A DNA stretch of 64,000 bases from Paramicrobacterium humi. GTDB taxonomy: Bacteria; Actinomycetota; Actinomycetes; Actinomycetales; Microbacteriaceae. The stretch's first letter is position 1; every line of letters starts with the position of its first letter. Under the pieces are notes generated by a model. The model worked only from the letters and a program-made list of their open reading frames with translations. It was not told the DNA's origin and ran no database searches. The stretch spans positions 1,674,001-1,738,000 of the forward strand of contig NZ_FNRY01000001.1 in the NCBI RefSeq assembly GCF_900105715.1. The letters run 5' to 3'. Made by a program: the position numbers and the translations under genes. Positions 1 to 8,914 of this stretch are shown piece by piece.

Positions 1-134
1 AGGTGCTCCTGATGATGTGCACGGCGGCGGTCAAGTCCGTCGCGCTCGAGCTGCTCGGCGCCGACGCGTCGGGCGAGCCGATGATCGAGCGAGCCACCGA
101 GCTTGTCAAAGACGTGACGGAGAAGATCGCATGA
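1..134 (+). CDS. C-terminal fragment of an unidentified protein
   Basis: Frame 3 is open from the window edge to the TGA at 132-134, giving about 43 residues. The tail is helical and charged (it ends VKDVTEKIA), with a short hydrophobic start (VLLMMCTAAVKS). The stop overlaps the ATG of the MFS exporter (ATGA), so the two are probably translationally coupled. Regulators of the TetR or MarR type often precede DHA2 exporters, but nothing in this fragment proves that; the family is unknown. Confidence 0.55.
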   Translation, partial: VLLMMCTAAVKSVALELLGADASGEPMIERATELVKDVTEKIA

Positions 135-1765
135 GCAGAGAACACGCCCCGGCGCGGGTCGCGCCGACAAACCACGAGAAGCGCAACATCCTGCTCATGT
201 TCGCCGGGCTCATGGTGACGATGCTTCTCGCCTCGCTCGACCAGACCATCTTCGCCACGGCGCTGCCCACGATCGTCGGCGACCTGAACGCCGCCGACGA
301 GATGAGCTGGGTCATCACGATCTACCTGCTCGCCTCCACCGTGATGCTGCCCATCTACGGCAAGCTCGGCGACCTCATCGGGCGCAAGGGACTGTTCATC
401 GCGGCGATCTCGGTCTTCGTCATCGGCTCGATCGTCGGCGGCTTCGCCCCCGACATCACGTGGCTCATCATCGGCCGCGGGGTGCAGGGAATCGGCGGCG
501 GAGGACTCATGATCCTCTCGCAGGCGATCATCGCCGACGTCGTCCCCGCGCGCGAGCGCGGCCGCTACATGGGAGTGATGGGCGGCGTGTTCGCCGTCTC
601 CTCCGTCGCCGGCCCGCTGCTCGGCGGATGGTTCACCGACGTGATCGGCTGGCGCTGGTGCCTGTGGATCAACATCCCCCTCGGCATCCTCGCGATCCTC
701 GCGGCCGTCGCGTTCCTCCACCTGCCCGACCACTCTCGCCGCGACGTGCGCGTCGACGTGCTCGGCATCGCCCTTCTCGCCCTCGCCTCCACGGGTCTCG
801 TGCTCGTGAGCGTCTGGGGCGGCGTCACCTACGACTGGAACTCCCCGACGATCATCGGCCTCATCGCAGGCGTGGTCATCTGCGCCGTCGCGTTCGTCTT
901 CGTCGAGCGCCGTGCGTCCGAGCCGGTCATGCCGCTGCGGCTCTTCCGCGCGCGCAACTTCGGGCTCACGACGGGAGCGGGACTTCTCATCGGCGTCGCG
1001 ATGTTCGGCACGATCGCGTACACGCCGACCTACCTGCAGATGGTCACGGGCGCGAATGCCACCCAGGCCGGCCTCATGATGATCCCCATGATGGCGTCCG
1101 TGCTGGTCTCCTCGATCGTCTCGGGTCAGATCATCAGCCGCACCGGCCGCTACAAGTGGGCGCCGATCGCCGGCACCCTCGTGACGGGACTCGGCCTGCT
1201 CCTGCTGTCGACGATGTCACCCTCGACACCGGTCTGGGTCACGTGCTGCTTCCTCGCCGTCATGGGCCTCGGGCTCGGCTTGTGCATGCAGAACCTCGTG
1301 CTCATCGTGCAGAACACGTTCCCGAACGCGGTCGTGGGCACGGCCACCGCGACGAACAACTACTTCCGCCAGATCGGGGCCTCGCTCGGCTCGGCCATCG
1401 TCGGCACCGTGTTCACCTCACGACTCGTGAACCTCTTGAGCGAGCGGATGCCGCCGGCGGCGGGCTCGCAAGCCGGGTCCTCGAACGCGTTCACGCCGGA
1501 CGCCGTGAAGAGCCTCCCCGAAGCCGTGCGCAGCATCATCATCGGCGCGTACAGCGACGCGCTCACGCCGATCTTCCTCGTCATGGTCCCGCTCATGATC
1601 ATCGCCGCGATCCTCATCTGCTTCTTGCGCGAGGATCCGCTCAAGACCACGATCGATCGCGGCAGCGTCACGGCGGACAGTCTCGAGATCGACGGCTCGA
1701 ACGCCGTCCCGTCGACGACGGCGGAGTTCTCGAACAGTCGCGCCGAGCGAGCGCCGGGGCGCTGA
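131..1765 (+). CDS. DHA2-family MFS exporter (EmrB/QacA type)
   Basis: This 544-residue protein has about 14 predicted membrane segments, the usual size for proton-driven drug/H+ antiporters of the DHA2 family. The motif LDQTIFATALP (residues 36-46) is the family's first-helix signature. GKLGDLIGRK (77-86) is MFS motif A in the first cytoplasmic loop, and a glycine-rich motif C region lies near VAGPLLGG. I chose the ATG at 131 because it overlaps the upstream stop. An upstream start at 17 would only add an Arg-rich extension lying in another gene. The gene ends 6 bp from the convergent SDR gene. The substrate cannot be read from sequence; export of an organic compound or drug is likely. Confidence 0.9.
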   Translation: MSREHAPARVAPTNHEKRNILLMFAGLMVTMLLASLDQTIFATALPTIVGDLNAADEMSWVITIYLLASTVMLPIYGKLGDLIGRKGLFIAAISVFVIGSIVGGFAPDITWLIIGRGVQGIGGGGLMILSQAIIADVVPARERGRYMGVMGGVFAVSSVAGPLLGGWFTDVIGWRWCLWINIPLGILAILAAVAFLHLPDHSRRDVRVDVLGIALLALASTGLVLVSVWGGVTYDWNSPTIIGLIAGVVICAVAFVFVERRASEPVMPLRLFRARNFGLTTGAGLLIGVAMFGTIAYTPTYLQMVTGANATQAGLMMIPMMASVLVSSIVSGQIISRTGRYKWAPIAGTLVTGLGLLLLSTMSPSTPVWVTCCFLAVMGLGLGLCMQNLVLIVQNTFPNAVVGTATATNNYFRQIGASLGSAIVGTVFTSRLVNLLSERMPPAAGSQAGSSNAFTPDAVKSLPEAVRSIIIGAYSDALTPIFLVMVPLMIIAAILICFLREDPLKTTIDRGSVTADSLEIDGSNAVPSTTAEFSNSRAERAPGR

Positions 1766-1771
1766 CCGCCG

Positions 1772-2521
1772 CTACTCCGGCCGCAAGCGCAGCTCGTGCA
1801 TGCCGCCGTCGACGGCGATGGAGGTTCCCGTGGTCGAGCGTGATCGCGGGCTCGCGAGGTAAGCGACGGCGTCGGCGACTTCGGCCGGGGCGACGAGCCG
1901 CCCGTGGGGCTGGCGCGCTTCGAGCGCCGCGCGCTCGGCGGCGGGGTCGTCAGCGGCATCCAAAAGCCTTCCGACCCAGGGAGTGTCGGCGGTGCCGGGG
2001 TTCACGCAGTTCACGCGAATGCCCTCGCGCAAATGGTCGGCGGCCATCGCCCGCGTGAGCGCGAGAACGGCGCCCTTCGAGGCGCTGTAGAGCGCACGCT
2101 GCGGCAGGCCGGCGGTCGCCGCGATCGACGACGTGTTCACGATCGCGGCCGAGTCGGAAGCGCGCAAGTAGGGCAGCGCCGCGGAGGTGGTGCGGGCGAT
2201 GCCGGTCACGTTGATGCTCAGCACGCGCGCCCACTCGGCGTCGTCGTTCGCGGCGACATCGCCTTGCGCGCCGATGCCCGCGTTGTTGACGAGGATGTCG
2301 ATGCGGCCGAACTTCTCCGCGACCTGCGCGATGGCGGCGGCCACGGAGTCCCGGTCGGACACGTCGGCGGCGACGGCGAAGAACGCCGGGTCGGCCCCGG
2401 CCGGGTTCACGTCGAGCACGCCGACGGCGGCGCCGCCATCGGCGAGGCGGCGTGCGATCGCCGCCCCGAGGCCCGAGGCGCCGCCCGTGACGACGGCGAC
2501 GAGATTGTCGAATTCAGGCAT
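1772..2521 (-). CDS. SDR oxidoreductase, probable 2-keto-3-deoxy-L-fuconate dehydrogenase
   Basis: This is a 249-residue classical short-chain dehydrogenase. The cofactor motif TGGASGLG is at residues 12-19, NNAG at 79-82, the catalytic Ser at about 131-132 and YSASK (Tyr145, Lys149) follow. Asp37 after the second strand (VLDVN) suggests NAD rather than NADP. Start ATG at 2521 is preceded by AGGAG. It lies 35 bp downstream of the FAH-family hydrolase on the same strand. In the oxidative L-fucose pathway an SDR oxidises 2-keto-3-deoxy-L-fuconate to the 2,4-diketo acid, which the FAH enzyme then cleaves. The role is inferred from this context; SDR sequence alone does not fix the substrate. Confidence 0.85.
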   Translation of the reverse strand: MPEFDNLVAVVTGGASGLGAAIARRLADGGAAVGVLDVNPAGADPAFFAVAADVSDRDSVAAAIAQVAEKFGRIDILVNNAGIGAQGDVAANDDAEWARVLSINVTGIARTTSAALPYLRASDSAAIVNTSSIAATAGLPQRALYSASKGAVLALTRAMAADHLREGIRVNCVNPGTADTPWVGRLLDAADDPAAERAALEARQPHGRLVAPAEVADAVAYLASPRSRSTTGTSIAVDGGMHELRLRPE

Positions 2522-2556
2522 GCGTTCTCCTTTGAAACCGGTGAAACGTTGTCGGG

Positions 2557-3423
2557 TCACGCGGAGTAGGCCGCGAACTCCTGGCGCTGGCGACCGAGGC
2601 CCTCGATCTCGATCTCGCACACGTCGCCCGGCCGCAGGTACGGGTACGTGCCCGACAGCGCGACGCCCTCGGGAGTGCCCGTCATGATGAGATCGCCCGG
2701 CTCGAGCACGAGGTACTGGCTGAGGTGCCAGATGACGTAGTCGACGTCGAAGATGAAGTCGCTCGTCGACGAGTCCTGGCGCGGCTCGCCATTGATCCAG
2801 CTGCGCAGCCGCAGCGCGTTGTAGTCCACCTCGTCGGGAGTCACGAGCCACGGTCCGACGGGGCTGAAGCCCGCGCTCGACTTGCCCTTCGACCACTGCC
2901 CGCCCGAGACCTCGAGCTGGAACTCGCGCTCGGAGAGGTCGTTGGCCGTGACGAACCCGGCGATGTGACGGATGCTGTCAGCGGGGGAGTCGAGGTAGGA
3001 GGCGCGCTGCCCGATCACGACGCCGAGCTCGACCTCCCAGTCGGTCTTCGCGCTGTTCTTCGGAATCGTCACGGTGTCGTTCGGGCCCGCGATCGTGTTC
3101 GGCGTCTTGAGGAAGATGATGGGCACGCTCGGCGGCTCGGAGCCGGACTCGGCCGCGTGCGCCGCGTAGTTCATGCCGATGCAGATGATCGCGCTCGGCC
3201 GCGCGATCGCCGCGCCGACGCGCAGGCTCGCGGCATCCGTCACCGGGCTGAGCTCGCCCGCCGCTGCCGCGTCACGAGCGCGCGCGACACCGTCGCCCGA
3301 GAGGAATGCGCCGTCGATGTCGGCGGTGATCGAGCTCACGTCGAGGTAGCGGGGCTCCTGCTCGGAGCCGGTGACGACGACGGGGATCTCGTGCCCGAGG
3401 GGGCCGAGGCGCGCGAACTTCAT
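2557..3423 (-). CDS. FAH-family hydrolase, probable 2,4-diketo-3-deoxy-L-fuconate hydrolase
   Basis: This 288-residue protein has the fumarylacetoacetate-hydrolase fold. GMNYAAH (83-89) and the metal-binding acids Glu130, Glu132 (DWEVELG) and Asp162 (TANDLSERE) are present, as is the C-terminal [12 protein letters not shown] loop. Start ATG 3423 follows GGAGGA with seven bases between. It is the first gene of a two-gene minus-strand unit with the SDR and is divergent from fuconate dehydratase. In the non-phosphorylating L-fucose route a close relative cleaves 2,4-diketo-3-deoxy-L-fuconate to pyruvate and L-lactate. The specific reaction is inferred from the neighbours; an acylpyruvate hydrolase of other specificity is the alternative. 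Confidence 0.88.
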   Translation of the reverse strand: MKFARLGPLGHEIPVVVTGSEQEPRYLDVSSITADIDGAFLSGDGVARARDAAAAGELSPVTDAASLRVGAAIARPSAIICIGMNYAAHAAESGSEPPSVPIIFLKTPNTIAGPNDTVTIPKNSAKTDWEVELGVVIGQRASYLDSPADSIRHIAGFVTANDLSEREFQLEVSGGQWSKGKSSAGFSPVGPWLVTPDEVDYNALRLRSWINGEPRQDSSTSDFIFDVDYVIWHLSQYLVLEPGDLIMTGTPEGVALSGTYPYLRPGDVCEIEIEGLGRQRQEFAAYSA

Positions 3424-3489
3424 GCGGGAGTCCTCCGGTTGGTGGCGGAACGCAGCGGAAACTGCGGAACACGGCCACTATAGCCCGTT

Positions 3490-3500
3490 TGATCGGATCA
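3490..3500. promoter_or_regulatory. Palindromic operator TGATCGGATCA between the divergent fucose-type operons
   Basis: TGATC-G-GATCA is a perfect 5-bp inverted repeat. On the minus strand it lies just upstream of a possible -10 (TATAGT, 3482-3477), which fits a repressor site for the FAH-SDR operon. Similar elements occur at 3543-3553 and 7315-7325. The FCD-type GntR at 19737-20435 is the most plausible binder, by inference only. Confidence 0.55.
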
Positions 3501-3530
3501 TTGCGGCCGCGCTGATGCAGAATACCGGTA

Positions 3531-3560
3531 TTGACACCGTATTGATCCGATGTCTAAGCT
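3531..3560 (+). promoter_or_regulatory. Promoter of the fuconate dehydratase operon with embedded operator
   Basis: A consensus -35 TTGACA is at 3531-3536, with a weak -10 (TAAGCT) at 3555-3560 after an 18-bp spacer. The spacer contains TTGATCCGATGT (3542-3553), which matches the palindrome at 3490-3500 at 9 of 11 positions. A repressor bound there would block RNA polymerase. The ribosome site AAGGAG follows at 3575-3580. Confidence 0.55.
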
Positions 3561-3589
3561 CGCCACGACCCCACGAAGGAGACCACCCC

Positions 3590-4897
3590 GTGAGCACCGT
3601 GATCGCGCTGGAGACCAGCGACGTGCGATTCCCGACCTCGAGCCAGCTCGACGGCTCGGATGCCATGAACCTCGACCCCGACTATTCTGCCGCCTACGTG
3701 CGCGTCGTCACCGACGCCGACGACGGCGTCGAGGGGCACGGCTTCGTCTTCACGATCGGCCGGGGAAACGACGTGCAGGTCGCGGCGATCCGCGCGCTCG
3801 AGCACCACGTGGTCGGCAAGAACGCCGAGGAGCTGCTCGCCGACATGGGCGCCACGTGGCGCTCCTTCGTCTGGGATTCGCAGCTGCGCTGGCTCGGCCC
3901 CGAGAAGGGCGTCATGCACATGGCCATCGGCGCGGTCGTGAACGCGCTCTGGGACCTCAAGGCCAAGCGGGCCGGGATGCCGCTCTGGCAGCTGCTCGCG
4001 CGCATGAGTCCGGAGGAGATCGTCGCGCTCATCGACTTCCGCTACCTCACCGACGCGCTCACGCCCGAGGACGCGCTGCAGATCCTGCGCGACGCCGAGC
4101 CCGGCCGCGCCGAGCGCGAAGCGCAGCTGCTCGCGGGCGGCTACCCCGCGTACACGACGACGCCCGGCTGGCTCGGCTACTCCGACGAGAAGCTCGTGCG
4201 CCTCGCGAAGGAAGCTGTCGCCGACGGGTTCTCGATGATCAAGCTCAAGGTCGGCGGCGACCTCGAAGACGACATCCGCCGCATGCGGCTCGCCCGCGAA
4301 GCCGTGGGGCCCGACATCCTCATCGGCACGGACGCCAACCAGCGCTGGGGCGTCGACGAGGCGATCGCGTGGATGAAGCAGCTCGAGCCGTTCGGCGTCG
4401 CGTGGATCGAGGAGCCCACGAGCCCCGACGACATCCTCGCCCACGCCGCCATCGCGCGCGGCGTCGCGCCGATTCCCGTCGCGACCGGCGAGCACGTGCA
4501 GAATCGCATCGTGTTCAAGCAAATGCTGCAGGCGGGCTCGATGAGCGTGCTGCAGATCGACGCGACCCGCGTCGCGGGCGTGAACGAGAACATCGCGATC
4601 CTGCTTCTCGCCGCCAAGTTCGGCGTTCCCGTGTGCCCGCACGCGGGCGGCGTCGGGCTGTGCGAGGCCGTGCAGCACTTGTCGATGTTCGACTTCATCG
4701 CCGTGTCCGGCACGACCGAAGGCCGGCGCATCGAGTTCGTCGACCACTTGCACGAGCACTTCGTCACGCCGACGGACGTGCGCGAGGGCGCCTACTGGCC
4801 GCCGGCCACACCGGGCGCCGGCACCGAGATGCTCGCGGCGAGCCGCAGCGAGTTCGAGTACACCGAGACGCAGGCCGCCGAGCGCCTCCATGTCTGA
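3590..4897 (+). CDS. L-fuconate dehydratase (enolase superfamily)
   Basis: This 435-residue enolase-superfamily acid-sugar dehydratase removes water from L-fuconate to give 2-keto-3-deoxy-L-fuconate. Active-site residues are readable: KLK at 218-220, metal ligands Asp248 (GTDANQ), Glu274 (WIEEP) and Glu301 (TGEH), and the catalytic His351 in CPHAGG. The long N-terminal capping region and total length match fuconate dehydratases, which are longer than most mandelate-racemase relatives. The GTG at 3590 is chosen because AAGGAG lies ten bases upstream and the promoter lies between it and the earlier in-frame ATG at 3371. It is first in a tightly packed plus-strand operon, and the next gene overlaps it by 8 bp. 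Confidence 0.92.
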   Translation: MSTVIALETSDVRFPTSSQLDGSDAMNLDPDYSAAYVRVVTDADDGVEGHGFVFTIGRGNDVQVAAIRALEHHVVGKNAEELLADMGATWRSFVWDSQLRWLGPEKGVMHMAIGAVVNALWDLKAKRAGMPLWQLLARMSPEEIVALIDFRYLTDALTPEDALQILRDAEPGRAEREAQLLAGGYPAYTTTPGWLGYSDEKLVRLAKEAVADGFSMIKLKVGGDLEDDIRRMRLAREAVGPDILIGTDANQRWGVDEAIAWMKQLEPFGVAWIEEPTSPDDILAHAAIARGVAPIPVATGEHVQNRIVFKQMLQAGSMSVLQIDATRVAGVNENIAILLLAAKFGVPVCPHAGGVGLCEAVQHLSMFDFIAVSGTTEGRRIEFVDHLHEHFVTPTDVREGAYWPPATPGAGTEMLAASRSEFEYTETQAAERLHV

Positions 4898-5858
4898 GCT
4901 CGAGCTTCCCCGCATCGGCTACGGCGCCGCGAACGTCGGCAACCTGTACCGCGCGCTCAGCGACGAGCAGGCTTGGGAGATCCTGCAGGCCGCCTGGGAC
5001 GCGGGCGTGCGCTACTTCGACACGGCGCCGCACTACGGCCTCGGCCTGTCCGAGAAGCGGCTCGGCGCCTTTCTGCAGTCGAAGCCGCGTGACCAGTTCA
5101 CCGTGTCGACGAAGGTCGGCCGGCTCCTGCGGCCGAACCCGGACTTCGCCGGCGAGCTCGACGAGGCGAACGACTTCGCCGTTCCCGCCGACCTGCGCCG
5201 GGAGTTCGACTTCTCGGCCGCCGGAATCCGGGCGAGCGTCGAGGAGTCGCTCGAGCGAACGGGACTTGACCGCTTCGACGTCCTCTACCTGCACGACCCC
5301 GAGCGGGCCGACGTGCCGCAGCCCCTTGAGGAGCGACTCGACTCCGCGCTCACGGCGATGGCCGAGCTGCGCGACACCGGTTCGGTGCGAGCGATCGGCG
5401 TCGGTTCGATGACGACGAACGCCCTTCTCGAATCGGCGCAGTCGGGGCAGGTCGATCTGCTCATGGTCGCCGGGCGCTACACGCTCGCGGAGCAGCCTGC
5501 GCTCGCCGAGGTCATCCCGGCCTGCCGCGAACGCGGCGTCGGCATCGTCAACGCCTCCGTCTTCAACTCCGGTCTTCTCGCGAAGGATGCCCCGAGCGCC
5601 GACGCCCGCTACGAGTACGGTGGCGTGCCCGCTGACGTGCTCGAGCGCGTCACGGCGATCGCCGGCGTGTGCCGCGACTTCGACGTGCCGCTGCCGGCCG
5701 CCGCGCTGCAGTACACGCTGCGCGAGCCCGTCGTGCGCTCCGTCGTCGTCGGCGCGAGCAGGGCCGCCCAGATGCGCCAGAACGTCGAGCGCATGAACCT
5801 CGCGATCCCCGAGGAGTTCTGGATCGAGCTCGCCACACGGGAGCTGATCCCCGCATGA
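4890..5858 (+). CDS. Aldo/keto reductase, probable L-fucose (aldose) 1-dehydrogenase
   Basis: This 322-residue AKR has the catalytic tetrad Asp44, Tyr49 (FDTAPHYG), Lys75 (STKVG) and His135 (LYLHDPE). Members of this AKR branch beside fuconate dehydratase oxidise L-fucose or related aldoses at C1 to the lactone using NAD(P). The start overlaps the dehydratase stop by 8 bp and the stop overlaps the next ATG (ATGA), so the three genes are translated as a coupled unit. Specificity for L-fucose rather than D-arabinose or L-galactose is inferred from neighbours. Confidence 0.87.
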   Translation: MSELELPRIGYGAANVGNLYRALSDEQAWEILQAAWDAGVRYFDTAPHYGLGLSEKRLGAFLQSKPRDQFTVSTKVGRLLRPNPDFAGELDEANDFAVPADLRREFDFSAAGIRASVEESLERTGLDRFDVLYLHDPERADVPQPLEERLDSALTAMAELRDTGSVRAIGVGSMTTNALLESAQSGQVDLLMVAGRYTLAEQPALAEVIPACRERGVGIVNASVFNSGLLAKDAPSADARYEYGGVPADVLERVTAIAGVCRDFDVPLPAAALQYTLREPVVRSVVVGASRAAQMRQNVERMNLAIPEEFWIELATRELIPA

Positions 5859-6754
5859 ACGAGATGACGGATGCCGCCCTCGCGGTGCCGCGCGGCCAGC
5901 GCATCGACGCGCACATGCACCTCTGGAACCTCGCCGAGGGGCGCTACGCGTGGCTCACTCCCGAGTTCGGCACGCTCTACGCCTCATGGACCCCCGAGCA
6001 GGCGAAACCCGAGCTCGATGCCGCCGGCATGGCCGGAGCCGTGCTCGTGCAGGCCGAGGACTCGCTCGCCGACACACGGTTCATGCTCGACGTCGCCGCG
6101 CAGCACCCCTGGGTGCTCGGCGTCGTCGGCTGGGTCGATCTCACCGACCCGGACGCCGCGGTCGCGCCGCTCGACGAGTGGCAGCGGAGCTCCGCCTTCT
6201 GCGGCATCCGTCACTTGCTCAACGACGACCCGCGACGCGACCTGCTCGGCCGGCCCGCCGTCATCGAGACCCTCGCCGAGGTCGGCCGGAGGGGCCTCGC
6301 GTTCGACGTGCACGACTCCTGGCCCGACTTCCTCGACGACGCGGCCGCGGTCGCACGCGCCCTGCCGGAACTCACGCTCGTGATCGACCACCTCGGCAAG
6401 CCGCCGCGCGGCTCCGCCGACTTCGCGGACTGGAAGGCGGCGATCGCGCACGTCGCCGAGTACCCCAACGTCGTGGGCAAGCTCTCCTCACTGCGGCGTG
6501 CCGGCCAGGACTTCACCCCCGATGCGCTGCGCGAGACGTGGGACCATGCGCTCGCGTGCTTCGGGTCGGAGCGGCTCATGTACGGCGGGGACTGGCCGAT
6601 GCCCGTTCCCGACGGCGGCTACGCACCCACGTGGGCCGTGATGGCCGAACTGATCGCGCAGCTGTCGTCCCCCGAGCAGTGGGCGGTGCTGCACGACACC
6701 GCCGCCCGTGTGTACTCCCTCGACGCCCTCGCATCCACCCGGAAAGGAAACTGA
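5855..6754 (+). CDS. Amidohydrolase-fold lactonase, probable L-fuconolactonase
   Basis: This 299-residue protein belongs to the amidohydrolase-2 (PF04909) group. HMH at residues 20-22 is the first metal-site pair, IDHLGKPP carries a conserved His, and YGGDWPMP near the C-terminus carries the conserved Asp. Homologues hydrolyse L-fucono-1,5-lactone (or 1,4-lactone) to L-fuconate, the step between the AKR upstream and the dehydratase. Translation is coupled to the AKR by ATGA overlap. FucU follows after three bases. Confidence 0.88.
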   Translation: MNEMTDAALAVPRGQRIDAHMHLWNLAEGRYAWLTPEFGTLYASWTPEQAKPELDAAGMAGAVLVQAEDSLADTRFMLDVAAQHPWVLGVVGWVDLTDPDAAVAPLDEWQRSSAFCGIRHLLNDDPRRDLLGRPAVIETLAEVGRRGLAFDVHDSWPDFLDDAAAVARALPELTLVIDHLGKPPRGSADFADWKAAIAHVAEYPNVVGKLSSLRRAGQDFTPDALRETWDHALACFGSERLMYGGDWPMPVPDGGYAPTWAVMAELIAQLSSPEQWAVLHDTAARVYSLDALASTRKGN

Positions 6755-6757
6755 ACA

Positions 6758-7177
6758 ATGCTCAATGGCATCGACCCGCTGCTCACCGGCGACCTGCTCA
6801 AGCACCTCGACGAGATGGGGCACTCTGACAGCGTCATCGTCGTCGACGCGCACTTTCCCGCTGCTCGCATCGCGAAGCGGCTCGTGACGCTGCCCGGCAC
6901 GTCATCGCCCGAGGTGCTCGCGGCGATCCGCAGCGTTCTGCCGCTCGACGATACGCCCGCTGTCGACCTCATGACCTCCGCCGACGGCAGCGTTCTCGAC
7001 GTGCAGCGCGAGCTCATGGCCTCCGCGGGAGTCGACGACGCGGGCGTGCGCTTCGTCGACCGCTTCGACTTCTACGACGCGGCCGAGACGGCGTACGCGA
7101 TCATCCGGACGGGCGAGACGCGCAAATACGGCTGTGTCGTCGTGCGCAAGGGACTCGTCGGTCACGAGAGCGCGTGA
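6758..7177 (+). CDS. fucU: L-fucose mutarotase
   Basis: This 139-residue member of the RbsD/FucU family interconverts sugar anomers, so that the dehydrogenase receives the right one. It starts MLNGIDPLLTGDLL, and the catalytic GHSD (His22) and VDAHFP (Asp30) are those of FucU. The C-terminal KYGCVVVRKG segment also fits. It is last in the fuconate operon, with GGAAAGGAAA upstream of the ATG. It is distinct from the RbsD paralogue at 18238-18642. Confidence 0.9.
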   Translation: MLNGIDPLLTGDLLKHLDEMGHSDSVIVVDAHFPAARIAKRLVTLPGTSSPEVLAAIRSVLPLDDTPAVDLMTSADGSVLDVQRELMASAGVDDAGVRFVDRFDFYDAAETAYAIIRTGETRKYGCVVVRKGLVGHESA

Positions 7178-7254
7178 CACTGCGCGGATGAGCAGGCTAT
7201 GATATCGATTTCAGGTTGCAATTCTCGCGACGCGCGTCGTACCGTAGCTCCAGA

Positions 7255-7284
7255 TAGATACAACTAGATACAACTAGATACAAC
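7255..7284 (+). repeat. Three tandem copies of TAGATACAAC
   Basis: The 10-bp unit TAGATACAAC is repeated without a mismatch at 7255-7264, 7265-7274 and 7275-7284. The period equals about one helical turn, so a protein could bind all three copies on the same DNA face. The tract is strikingly AT-rich against its surroundings and lies about 110-140 bp upstream of the ABC ATPase start. Confidence 0.85.
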
Positions 7285-7325
7285 TCATTACAATGAGATC
7301 ACGATCGGCCGCATTGATCCGATCT
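7284..7325 (+). promoter_or_regulatory. Compound regulatory region of the sugar ABC importer
   Basis: CTCATT-AC-AATGAG (7284-7297) is a perfect 6-bp inverted repeat. Its minus-strand reading contains TGTAATGA, which matches the start of the sites at 17388, 17404 and 19668. TGATCCGATCT (7315-7325) matches the palindrome of the fucose operons at 10 of 11 positions. The region therefore appears to carry sites for both GntR regulators; that reading is inferred. Confidence 0.5.
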
Positions 7326-7393
7326 TTCCGATGGGTCCGTGTCAGAATCAAGGCCAGGCGACAGCCGGTATCTCCAACGAAGTAGGTGAAAAC

Positions 7394-8914
7394 GTGGCAG
7401 CCCCACTCCTCAAGGTCGAGGGAATCAGCAAGAGTTTCCCCGGCGTGCAGGCACTCAAGGACGTGCAATTCGAATTGCACCGCGGTGAGGTGCTGACCCT
7501 CGTCGGCGAGAACGGCGCCGGCAAGTCGAGTCTCATGAAGATCCTCTCCGGGATCTACACGAAGGACGAGGGCCGCATCCTCATCGACGGCGACGAGGTC
7601 GAGATCGCCGACCCGAAGCACGCTCAGTCTCTCGGCATCAGCATCATCCACCAAGAGATGAACCTCATGCCGCACCTGACGATCGCCCAGAACATCTTCA
7701 TCGGCCGCGAACCGCGGGGTCTCGGCGGCTTCTCGCTGCGCGAGTCCGCCCTCAACCGCAAGGCCGGGGAGCTGCTGCAGCGACTCGGCATCCGCCTGAA
7801 CCCGCGTGAGCTCGTCGAGAACCTCACCGTCGCAAAGCAGCAGATGGTCGAGATCGCGAAGGCGCTCTCGTTCGACGCGAAGGTGCTCATCATGGACGAG
7901 CCCACCTCGGCGCTCACCGAATCCGAGACGGAGACGCTCTTCCGCCTCATCGAGCAGCTCAAGGCCGACGGCAAGGGCATCATCTACATCTCCCACCGCA
8001 TGGAGGAGCTGCGACGTCTCGCGGATCGCGTGACCGTGCTCCGCGACGGCGAATACATCGGATCGCTCGACAAGGGCGAGATCGACGTTCCGCGCATCAT
8101 CGAGATGATGGTCGGCCGTCACATCGATGCGGGAGCGCGCCCGACCTCGCGCGACCTCTCCGGCGCTCCCGTCGCGCTCGCGGTCTCCGGCATCAGCACG
8201 CGCAACCTGCTCAAGGACGTGTCGTTCGACGTGCGCCGCGGCGAGATCCTCGGTTTCGCCGGGCTCATGGGAGCCGGACGCACGGAGGTCGCTCGGGCCA
8301 TCATCGGCGCAGACCCCATCACCGCGGGCAGCATTGAAGTGAACGGCAAACCGGTGCGGATCTCCCAGCCGGCGGATGCCGTCAAGCACGGCATCGGCTA
8401 CCTCTCGGAGGACCGCAAGTCGCTCGGCCTGCTGCTGCAGCAGGACGTGAACACGAACATCCAGCTCGCATCGCTCACCGACTACACGGGACCGCTCGGC
8501 GTCATGAAGCCCGGCAAGGGACGGAAGGTCTCGAGCACCTACGTGTCGTCGCTGCGCATCAAGACGCCGTCGATAACGCAGACGGTGAAGAACCTCTCGG
8601 GCGGAAACCAGCAGAAGGTCGTCATCGCGAAATGGCTCGCTCGCGACTGCGACATCCTCATCTTCGACGAGCCGACCCGAGGCATCGACGTGGGCGCCAA
8701 GGAGGAGATCTACAACCTGCTCGAGGAGCTCGCCTCCCAGGGCAAGTCGATCATCATGATCTCGTCGGAGCTGCCCGAGGTGCTGCGCATGTCGAACCGC
8801 ATCGCGGTGATGGCAGGCGGTCGCATCACCGGCATCCTGAACAACGAAGACGCTGACCAGGCAACCATCATGGACTACGCCACCGGAGCAAGCGAGGAAA
8901 AGGCAATCGCATGA
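7394..8914 (+). CDS. Sugar ABC transporter, duplicated ATPase (RbsA type)
   Basis: This 506-residue protein carries two ABC cassettes in tandem, as in RbsA/XylG/MglA. The first has Walker A GENGAGKSS (38-46), signature region LTVAKQQMVEIAKAL and IMDEPTSAL. The second has the degenerate Walker A GLMGAGRTE typical of the group, LSGGNQQKV and IFDEPTRGIDVGAKEEIY. I chose the GTG at 7394 because AGGTGA lies just upstream and it gives the family length; an ATG at 7331 lacks a ribosome site. The stop overlaps the permease start. The operon position next to fucU suggests import of L-fucose or a similar aldose. Confidence 0.9.
   Translation: MAAPLLKVEGISKSFPGVQALKDVQFELHRGEVLTLVGENGAGKSSLMKILSGIYTKDEGRILIDGDEVEIADPKHAQSLGISIIHQEMNLMPHLTIAQNIFIGREPRGLGGFSLRESALNRKAGELLQRLGIRLNPRELVENLTVAKQQMVEIAKALSFDAKVLIMDEPTSALTESETETLFRLIEQLKADGKGIIYISHRMEELRRLADRVTVLRDGEYIGSLDKGEIDVPRIIEMMVGRHIDAGARPTSRDLSGAPVALAVSGISTRNLLKDVSFDVRRGEILGFAGLMGAGRTEVARAIIGADPITAGSIEVNGKPVRISQPADAVKHGIGYLSEDRKSLGLLLQQDVNTNIQLASLTDYTGPLGVMKPGKGRKVSSTYVSSLRIKTPSITQTVKNLSGGNQQKVVIAKWLARDCDILIFDEPTRGIDVGAKEEIYNLLEELASQGKSIIMISSELPEVLRMSNRIAVMAGGRITGILNNEDADQATIMDYATGASEEKAIA

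Noticed and set aside
460-2058. A 532-residue frame overlapping the first exporter
   Set aside because: Its product is almost only Arg/His/Asp/Pro and runs across the end of two real genes; it is a GC artefact.
7255-7284. CRISPR-like repeat
   Set aside because: Units are only 10 bp and directly tandem with no spacers, and no cas gene is in the window.
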